5,444 bases of DNA, taken from positions 1 through 5,444 of the forward strand of contig DGFG01000148.1 in NCBI GenBank assembly GCA_002391555.1. Reading direction: 5' to 3'. Origin of the DNA: Firmicutes bacterium UBA3906 (GTDB lineage: Bacteria; Bacillota; Clostridia; Caldicoprobacterales; DTU083). Below are positions 1 to 4,383 of the stretch, in pieces; within the stretch, counting starts at the first letter, position 1; each line of letters begins with the position of its first letter. The position numbers were made by a program, and so were the translations under genes. Below the pieces are notes generated by a model that was given only the letters and a program-made list of their open reading frames with translations, was not told the DNA's origin and searched no databases.

Positions 1-210
1 ATGGAGATATATGCATTTACCAACGATACCCAGTGGATAAACTATGAGGGCATTCAAAGTGATATCTTTGACCATATATTGGCTATCATACCTCAGTTTG
101 ACCTTAGGATTTTCCAAAACCCTTCTGGTGCTGATATGAAACAGCTGCTTTTAAGTAAAGAATTAGTTTCAACCCTTGATGATACAATGGGCAGCACAGA
201 CAAAACTTAA
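1..210 (+). CDS. C-terminal fragment of a YbdG-like (MscS superfamily) mechanosensitive ion channel
   Basis: Partial gene: only the last 69 residues lie in the window and the stop is TAA at 208-210. The stretch EIYAFTND, then QSDIFDHILAIIPQFDLRIF, then QNPSGADM matches my recollection of the soluble C-terminal domain of YbdG/MscM-type channels, which end with a similar EIY.FTN...W..YE.IQSDIFDHI...F.LR..Q.P.G pattern. These are inner-membrane tension-gated channels that protect against hypo-osmotic shock; the pore helices would be encoded before position 1. The ATG at 1-3 is probably an internal Met, because homologues have residues immediately before EIY and no RBS can be seen. The gene converges on the aminotransferase and shares the terminator at 228-258 with it. 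The family assignment is from remembered motif similarity, with no alignment run; another MscS branch is the main alternative. Confidence 0.75.
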   Translation: MEIYAFTNDTQWINYEGIQSDIFDHILAIIPQFDLRIFQNPSGADMKQLLLSKELVSTLDDTMGSTDKT

Positions 211-227
211 CTTAAGGCTAGATATAA

Positions 228-258
228 AAAGCCCAGGCCGATTTAGGACCTGGGCTTT
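228..258. terminator. Bidirectional intrinsic terminator between convergent genes
   Basis: The arms AAAGCCCAGG (228-237) and CCTGGGCTTT (249-258) are a perfect 10-bp inverted repeat around an 11-nt loop. CC/GG inside the loop can extend the stem across a bulged A. Read on the minus strand the stem is followed by a run of five T, then ATA; read on the plus strand it ends in TTT followed by ATCTATT. It lies 17 bp after the channel stop and 15 bp after the aminotransferase stop, so it can end both transcripts, with the better U-tract serving the aminotransferase. Confidence 0.88.
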
Positions 259-273
259 ATCTATTGCCCTGCT

Positions 274-1518
274 TTATATATGAAATTTAGAGTTTGTATT
301 ATCGTCCTGCCTATAGTCTTTCAAGAAGCGACCTATTTGATTAATGGCCATTTTGAGGTCCTCTAGGCGGGGTAGAAAGACTATCCTAAAGTGATCCTGG
401 TTTGGCCAGTTAAAGCCTGTGCCCTGGACAACCAGTACCTTTTCAGCCTGCAAAAGGTCATATACAAACTTGGTGTCACTTTTAATATTAAACCTCTTTG
501 TATCTATCTTTGGAAAGAGATAAAAGGCTCCCTTTGGCTTTACACAGGACAGGCCTGGGATACTATTTATAAGCTCATAGGACAAGTCCCTTTGCTGGCG
601 TAGCCTGCCACCCTCCATAATTAGGTCATTTATACTTTGATAGCCGCCTAGGGCTGTTTGTATAGTATATTGGGCGGGTGCATTACTACACAGCCGCATA
701 GAGGTTAGCATATTAAGACCCTCTATATAGGATTTTGCTATATCTTTGTTGCCACTTAGGACCATCCAGCCTGCCCTAAAGCCTGCAATCCGATGGGATT
801 TGGACAATCCATTTAGGGTGACACACAAAATATCATCTGTAAGTGAGGCAGGAGATATATGCTCTTCATCCTCGTAGATTATCTTGTCATAGATCTCATC
901 AGAAAAGAGTATCAGGCCATGTTCCTCAGCAATCTTGACTAGCTTTTCCACAACATCCTTAGGGTAATGGGCACCTGTGGGATTATTAGGGTTTATCACA
1001 ACTAGCCCCTTGGTCTTATCGCTAATCTTGCTTTTAATATCCTCAAAATCAGGGCTCCAATCTGAGGACTCATCGCATAGGTAGTGGACTGGTGTACCAC
1101 CTGACAGGTTTACGGCAGCTGTCCATAGGGGATAGTCAGGCGCTGGTAAAAGGACCTCATCACCTGAGTCTAATAGCCCGTTCATAGCAATCATAATCAG
1201 CTCACTTACACCGTTTCCTATATAGATATCATCAATGGTAACACCATGGATCCCTTTTTGCTGGCAATACTGCATAACTGCCTTTCTGGCAGGGAATATT
1301 CCCTTAGAATCGGTATAGCCCTGGGCATTCCAAAGGTTATAGATAACATCTCTTATTATTTCATTAGGCGCATCTAGTCCAAAGGGTGCTGGATTACCAA
1401 TGTTGAGCTTTAATATTTTATGGCCCTCTTCTTCAAGCTTCATGGCCGCATCCATAACAGGACCCCTTATATCATACAAAACATTGTCAAGCTTTGAGGA
1501 TTTTTTATATGTCTTCAT
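274..1518 (-). CDS. Class I PLP-dependent aminotransferase, AlaA/AlaT-type (glutamate-pyruvate family)
   Basis: Complete 414-aa cytosolic enzyme of fold type I, aminotransferase class I/II. Family knowledge suggests it transfers the amino group of glutamate to pyruvate to make alanine (AlaA-like, about 405 aa in E. coli). Visible landmarks are NIGNPAPFGLDAP near residues 39-51, typical of the AlaA branch; GYTDSKG at 67-73; NPNNPTG at 176-182 with the PLP-contacting Asn179; and SDEIYD at 206-211 with Asp207 for the pyridine nitrogen and Tyr210 for O3'. SKSHRIAGFRAGW follows, with the Schiff-base Lys240 and phosphate-binding Arg248, and then HFRIVFLP with the carboxylate-binding Arg378. No expected residue is missing. 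The ATG start is supported by AGGAGGG 9 nt upstream and a promoter 43 bp upstream. The gene is monocistronic, convergent with the channel gene and divergent from the ABC exporter genes. Substrate choice (alanine versus aspartate or another amino acid) cannot be proved from sequence. Confidence 0.93.
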   Translation of the reverse strand: MKTYKKSSKLDNVLYDIRGPVMDAAMKLEEEGHKILKLNIGNPAPFGLDAPNEIIRDVIYNLWNAQGYTDSKGIFPARKAVMQYCQQKGIHGVTIDDIYIGNGVSELIMIAMNGLLDSGDEVLLPAPDYPLWTAAVNLSGGTPVHYLCDESSDWSPDFEDIKSKISDKTKGLVVINPNNPTGAHYPKDVVEKLVKIAEEHGLILFSDEIYDKIIYEDEEHISPASLTDDILCVTLNGLSKSHRIAGFRAGWMVLSGNKDIAKSYIEGLNMLTSMRLCSNAPAQYTIQTALGGYQSINDLIMEGGRLRQQRDLSYELINSIPGLSCVKPKGAFYLFPKIDTKRFNIKSDTKFVYDLLQAEKVLVVQGTGFNWPNQDHFRIVFLPRLEDLKMAINQIGRFLKDYRQDDNTNSKFHI

Positions 1519-1527
1519 GACCTTAAT

Positions 1528-1534
1528 CCCTCCT
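1528..1534 (-). promoter_or_regulatory. Ribosome binding site of the aminotransferase gene
   Basis: The minus strand reads AGGAGGG, followed by 9 nt and then the ATG at 1518-1516. This is a near-perfect anti-16S match at good spacing, and it fixes the start codon. Confidence 0.9.
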
Positions 1535-1560
1535 ACATATCATTTAAAGATATTTTATCC

Positions 1561-1589
1561 AGTATAAACCAAGTTAATCTTAAAAGCAA
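1561..1589 (-). promoter_or_regulatory. Sigma-A-type promoter of the aminotransferase gene
   Basis: On the minus strand a -35 box TTGCTT (plus coordinates 1584-1589) and a -10 box TATACT (1561-1566) are separated by exactly 17 bp. Transcription would start near 1554, leaving a short leader of about 36 nt with no terminator-like hairpin, so simple constitutive or repressor control is likely. Two A7 tracts on the plus strand (1611-1617 and 1623-1629), 12 bp apart, lie upstream of the -35 box and could act as an UP-like or bent-DNA element. The boxes are seen directly; activity is inferred. Confidence 0.7.
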
Positions 1590-1957
1590 TACTTGTAGAT
1601 TTAGCAAAGTAAAAAAACAGATAAAAAAACCAGCTCATGCAAGTATTATATCAAACAAACTATATAAGAGCCTGCAGAAACAGTTGCCCTGTTGACACAA
1701 AATATAATGGGAGGTTACCAATACCTAAACCTACTCTAACATTGGATGGAAGGACCTAGTCACAGAATATAAGTCATACAATCACCTATGATCAAATAGG
1801 CAATCCACTTTCTTGTTGTGCAAAAATTTTCCTCCAAAAACCCCCGATCTTTTTTGCTTGCTTTTGTCTAGCTAAGGAGAGTAAGATGTTTTTCAACTAG
1901 AGGCTAAAGTCATTTTGGGAAAGAATCTTTATAATCAACTTAGCCATGAAATTTATC
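1590..1957. other. Non-coding stretch between divergent promoters
   Basis: No ORF with a credible start and RBS was found on either strand here. Beyond the two A7 tracts, the only structures are a small inverted repeat CCTATGATCAAATAGG (1785-1800, 5-bp arms with a 6-nt loop) and a TATAAT at 1930-1935 with a weak AAGTCA 17 bp upstream, a possible secondary + strand promoter. The C-rich and A/T-rich patch around 1837-1860 forms no convincing hairpin. I see no transposon ends or RNA gene. Confidence 0.6.
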
Positions 1958-1986
1958 TTGCATTTAGCAAATTGTTCTTGTATACT
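1958..1986 (+). promoter_or_regulatory. Sigma-A-type promoter driving the leader ORF and probably the ABC exporter
   Basis: The -35 box TTGCAT (1958-1963) and -10 box TATACT (1981-1986) are separated by exactly 17 bp. Transcription would start about 1992-1994, some 55 nt before the GTG of the 67-codon ORF and over 550 nt before the first ABC gene. I found no equally good promoter between 2252 and 2550, so this is the best candidate for the whole downstream unit. A weaker alternative has its -10 at 1930-1935. Confidence 0.65.
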
Positions 1987-2032
1987 ATTTTTAGCTTATG
2001 GGTTTAAGTTAGGCTACATAGGCAAATACGAT

Positions 2033-2039
2033 AAGGAGG
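2033..2039 (+). promoter_or_regulatory. Strong ribosome binding site of the 67-codon ORF
   Basis: AAGGAGG sits 8 nt before a GTG codon (2048-2050). It is one of the best Shine-Dalgarno matches in the window and the main reason to take the small downstream ORF seriously and to prefer GTG 2048 over the in-frame ATG at 1946. Confidence 0.7.
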
Positions 2040-2047
2040 AACGAGCA

Positions 2048-2251
2048 GTGAGCAAACACCGCATAAGTCAACTTAACAATATAGTTTCGCAAAATATTGC
2101 TTTTGCGGTTAGTCGTGCCCGCATTTTTAGCATGCGTAATCTGCCTGCCTTCAATGGTCATGTCCTTAGTGGATTTGTGTCCATTTTTGCAGATCACAAA
2201 AGCAATCTATCCGCTTCGTTCCCAAGGTTATCGGTAATTATGACCAGCTAG
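2048..2251 (+). CDS. Small ORF of unknown family; candidate leader ORF of the ABC exporter operon
   Basis: A 67-codon ORF begins with GTG behind a near-consensus RBS and ends with TAG at 2249-2251. I do not recognise the protein. It starts MSKHRISQLNNIVSQNIAFA and is basic and Ser/Asn-rich, with no clear signal peptide, membrane helix, Cys cluster or catalytic motif. The frame is open further upstream to an ATG at 1946, but that start lies before the predicted promoter. Four of its five Arg codons are CGC or CGT, whereas the ABC genes mostly use AGG, so it may have a different origin or not be under protein-level selection. It lies between a good promoter and two terminators in front of an exporter pair, the position occupied by leader ORFs such as bmrB in Bacillus. 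Alternatives are a decayed gene or mobile-element remnant, or a chance ORF in a structured RNA leader; the opposite strand also has a short open frame (2009-2197). Confidence 0.4.
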   Translation: MSKHRISQLNNIVSQNIAFAVSRARIFSMRNLPAFNGHVLSGFVSIFADHKSNLSASFPRLSVIMTS

Positions 2252-2280
2252 CATTAGAAAAAGGCTAGATAGGGATTATC

Positions 2281-2320
2281 ACCATAGGGAAGGAGCAAAA
2301 CAAGTACCTATGGTTTTTTT
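2281..2320 (+). terminator. Terminator A (first of a tandem pair) upstream of the ABC genes
   Basis: ACCATAGG (2281-2288) pairs perfectly with CCTATGGT (2307-2314) around an 18-nt loop and is followed by a T run through 2320. It lies 29 nt after the stop of the 67-codon ORF. It could simply end that transcript or act as an attenuator for the exporter genes downstream. The loop is longer than in most strong terminators and contains an SD-like AAGGAG (2290-2295). Confidence 0.75.
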
Positions 2321-2343
2321 ATGCATATTACTTTGAAGGCCAG

Positions 2344-2355
2344 CTATCATGATAG
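2344..2355. repeat. Perfect 12-bp palindrome, possible operator
   Basis: CTATCATGATAG is identical to its reverse complement. It lies between the two terminators, about 200 bp before the first ABC gene. Flanking AGC (2342-2344) and GCT (2357-2359) could extend it if two bases are bulged. As RNA the uninterrupted stem would be short, so a dimeric DNA-binding regulator site is the more natural reading. It is far downstream of the predicted promoter, so roadblock control or an unnoticed nearby promoter would be needed. It may also be chance. Confidence 0.35.
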
Positions 2356-2385
2356 GGCTAGCAAGGGTAAAAGCAAGAGTTACAC

Positions 2386-2420
2386 AAGCCATAGGTAGAA
2401 AAGGAACCTATGGTTTTTTT
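2386..2420 (+). terminator. Terminator B (second of a tandem pair) upstream of the ABC genes
   Basis: CCATAGGT (2389-2396) pairs perfectly with ACCTATGG (2406-2413) around a 9-nt loop, followed directly by seven T (2414-2420). AAG before the stem can pair with the first T residues, one pair being a G-U wobble. The stem sequence and T run are almost identical to terminator A, about 100 bp upstream, which suggests duplication or shared function. It lies 130 bp before the first ABC start, so transcripts from the 1958-1986 promoter must pass both hairpins to express the exporter. Confidence 0.82.
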
Positions 2421-2437
2421 GTGTCCTTATAGCTGGA

Positions 2438-2481
2438 CCTAGGTGGACAAGAGTTAGCCGGGCCCAGGTGAATAAGAGTCA
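2438..2481 (+). repeat. Imperfect direct repeat in the exporter 5' region
   Basis: CCTAGGTGGACAAGAGTTA (2438-2456) and CCCAGGTGAATAAGAGTCA (2463-2481) match at 15 of 19 positions, with starts 25 bp apart. A third partial copy, CAAGAGTTA, is at 2374-2382 between the terminators. The same region can fold as a stem, CTGGACC (2433-2439) against GGGCCCAG (2460-2467) with one A-C mismatch, and has no U tract. Its function is unknown: a tandem regulator site or part of the structured leader are both possible. Confidence 0.4.
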
Positions 2482-2550
2482 AAAACCAAGGAAATTAGCT
2501 AGAAAGAGAAAATTTAAGGCAATTTAAGTCAAGACAGGAAGTGAAGAAAG

Positions 2551-4362
2551 TTGAAACGATTCAAGCTACTAATTAAACTTATGAGGGGAAACCGCCTACT
2601 ATACTTTGGTTCAATTATATTTGTGGGTCTGGCTACCCTCCTTTCCCTGGTATCACCCCTTATTATGAGGTTTACCTTAGACAATGTAATATATGGTAAA
2701 TCCATGGAACTGCCAGCCTTTCTAGATAGGATTGTAGTAGGTCTTGGAGGGATTGATGGCCTGAGGCGAAACCTTTGGATCTGTGGTCTGGCCCTGCTTG
2801 CCATAACCATAGTAAATGGTGTATTTCAGTTTGTAAAGGGAAGGTGGTCTGCAGCTGCATCAGAATCCATAGCAAAACAGCTAAGGGATGACCTTTACGA
2901 CCATATTCAAAGGCTACCCTATGATAGTCATGTAAAGGCTGAAACTGGAGACCTGATACAGCGGTGTACCTCCGATGTTGAAACTGTCCGAAGGTTTTTA
3001 TCAGTCCAGCTGGTTGAGCTGGGTCGGGCTATCATTATGCTAGTTGCAGCTATCTTTATCATGATAAAGATAGATAAGCAGATGACCCTAGCATCTGTAT
3101 TGGTAGTCCCCATAATATTTACCTTTGCCTTTGTCTTTTTTATAAAGGTACAAAAGGCCTTTTTAAAGGCAGATGAGAGCGAAGGCCGCCTATCCAACAT
3201 CCTACAAGAGAACCTAACTGGAGTTAGGGTAGTAAGGGCCTTTGGTAGGCAGGTATACGAGGATGAAAAGTTTGACCGGCAAAACATTGAGTACAGGGAC
3301 CTAGTAAACAAGCTAATAAGGCTCCTGGCAATGTACTGGTCACTATCTGATGGTCTAGCCCTTTTCCAAATAGCACTTGTAGTTGTCCTAGGGGTCTATA
3401 GGGCCAGCTCAGGCCAGATCACCTTTGGCGATATGAATGTCTTTGTATCCTACGTTAGCATGCTACTGTGGCCCATCAGGCAGATGGGTAGGATTTTAAC
3501 CGATATGGGCAAGACCCTAGTCTCTGTAGGCCGTATCCAGGAGATACTAGAGCGACCTGTAGAGAGCCAGGATGAGGATTCGGTTGAGGCCCCGATAAAT
3601 GGAGATATAGTATTTGAAAATGTTGACTTTGAATATGAAAAGGGAAAGCCTATCCTAAAGAATTTATCCTTTAGGGTAAAACAGGGCCAAACGGTTGCTA
3701 TTTTAGGACCTACTGGCTCAGGCAAGTCCTCCCTGGTCCACCTATTGCAAAGGCTATATGACTATACTGCTGGTTCTATCACCATAGGTGGGGTTGAACT
3801 AAAAAAGATAGATAAAAAATGGCTACGCCGCCAGGTAGGTCTGGTCTTACAAGAGCCCTTTTTGTATTCAAAAACCATAAAGGAAAATATAAGGATTGCA
3901 AGGCCAAGTGCTAGCGACGAAGAGGTTTACCAGGCCAGTAGGATTGCCTCTGTCCACGATGTTATAAGTGAGTTTGAAAAGGGCTACGATACGCCTGTTG
4001 GAGAGAAGGGGGTTACCCTATCCGGTGGTCAAAAGCAGAGGGTAGCCATAGCTAGAACCATAATAAATGATTGCTCCATACTGATATTTGATGACTCCCT
4101 AAGTGCAGTTGATACGGAAACAGATGCTGCTATAAGAAGAGAGCTAAACAAAAGGAGCAAGGAGATTAGCACCTTTATAATATCTCACCGGGTGACCACC
4201 CTAGCAGAGGCAGACCTAATTCTAGTCTTAGATGAGGGTAGGCTCATACAGTCTGGTAGCCACCAAGACCTATCCCAGCAGCCTGGCCTTTACCAGCGGA
4301 TTTGGTCCATCCAAAACTCCATGGAAGAGGAAGGGGCAGAGGATGAGGCCCTCGCCCTATAA
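2551..4362 (+). CDS. ABC exporter half-transporter, degenerate-site subunit of a predicted heterodimer (BmrC-like)
   Basis: Complete 603-aa membrane protein of the type IV (ABCB-like) exporter family, TMD then NBD, which pumps drugs, lipids or peptides out using ATP. Six hydrophobic segments fall near residues 18-38, 74-94, 153-173, 178-198, 262-282 and 293-313. The NBD runs from about 350 to 585. It has A-loop Tyr362, Walker A GPTGSGKS (386-393), Q-loop Gln434, signature LSGGQ (490-494), Walker B ILIFD ending at Asp514, D-loop SAVD (518-521) and H-loop His546. The residue after Walker B is Asp515 where the catalytic Glu is expected. In family knowledge this marks the non-hydrolytic site of heterodimers such as BmrCD, LmrCD and TM287/288. 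The start is TTG, supported by AGGAAGTG ending 7 nt before it and by the usual basic N-terminus; ATG 2581 is the alternative. The partner gene starts 21 bp downstream. Two terminators upstream suggest attenuation control. Substrate is unknown. Confidence 0.92.
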   Translation: MKRFKLLIKLMRGNRLLYFGSIIFVGLATLLSLVSPLIMRFTLDNVIYGKSMELPAFLDRIVVGLGGIDGLRRNLWICGLALLAITIVNGVFQFVKGRWSAAASESIAKQLRDDLYDHIQRLPYDSHVKAETGDLIQRCTSDVETVRRFLSVQLVELGRAIIMLVAAIFIMIKIDKQMTLASVLVVPIIFTFAFVFFIKVQKAFLKADESEGRLSNILQENLTGVRVVRAFGRQVYEDEKFDRQNIEYRDLVNKLIRLLAMYWSLSDGLALFQIALVVVLGVYRASSGQITFGDMNVFVSYVSMLLWPIRQMGRILTDMGKTLVSVGRIQEILERPVESQDEDSVEAPINGDIVFENVDFEYEKGKPILKNLSFRVKQGQTVAILGPTGSGKSSLVHLLQRLYDYTAGSITIGGVELKKIDKKWLRRQVGLVLQEPFLYSKTIKENIRIARPSASDEEVYQASRIASVHDVISEFEKGYDTPVGEKGVTLSGGQKQRVAIARTIINDCSILIFDDSLSAVDTETDAAIRRELNKRSKEISTFIISHRVTTLAEADLILVLDEGRLIQSGSHQDLSQQPGLYQRIWSIQNSMEEEGAEDEALAL

Positions 4363-4369
4363 AGTATTG

Positions 4370-4376
4370 AAAGGAA
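4370..4376 (+). promoter_or_regulatory. Ribosome binding site of the second ABC gene
   Basis: AAAGGAA lies in the 21-bp gap after the first ABC stop (TAA 4360-4362), 7 nt before ATG 4384. It supports that start and independent translation within one operon; no promoter is visible in the gap. Confidence 0.7.
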
Positions 4377-4383
4377 TATTATT

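Noticed and set aside
1..3. ATG at the first base as the start of a 69-aa gene
   Set aside because: The sequence matches the C-terminal end of a much longer channel family, and no upstream RBS can be seen; it is best read as an internal Met of a truncated gene.
391..603. 70-codon open frame on the + strand inside the aminotransferase gene
   Set aside because: It lies antisense to a gene with all catalytic motifs and has no recognisable product, so it is a shadow frame.
1692..1708. TTGACA followed by TATAAT as a strong + strand promoter
   Set aside because: The boxes are only 5 bp apart, far too close for a -35/-10 pair, and no other -35 fits the TATAAT well.
1785..1800. CCTATGATCAAATAGG hairpin as a terminator
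   Set aside because: It has only a 5-bp A/T-rich stem and no T run follows it on either strand.
2009..2197. 62-codon minus-strand frame as a gene
   Set aside because: It has no convincing RBS or family motif and overlaps a + strand ORF with a far better start; kept only as a possible remnant in the findings.
1830..2260. Insertion sequence with terminal inverted repeats
   Set aside because: The odd composition suggested a mobile remnant, but I found no matching inverted ends, target duplication or transposase motif.
1519..2550. CRISPR array, tRNA or classical riboswitch in the 1-kb intergenic region
   Set aside because: There are no regularly spaced repeats, cloverleaf or riboswitch aptamer core that I can recognise; the only structure seen is the terminator pair and the short repeats already listed.
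2529..3725. Several minus-strand open frames under the first ABC gene (2529-2810, 2672-2875, 2928-3311, 3450-3725)
   Set aside because: All are antisense to a well-supported ABC exporter and show only low-complexity, shadow-like proteins.
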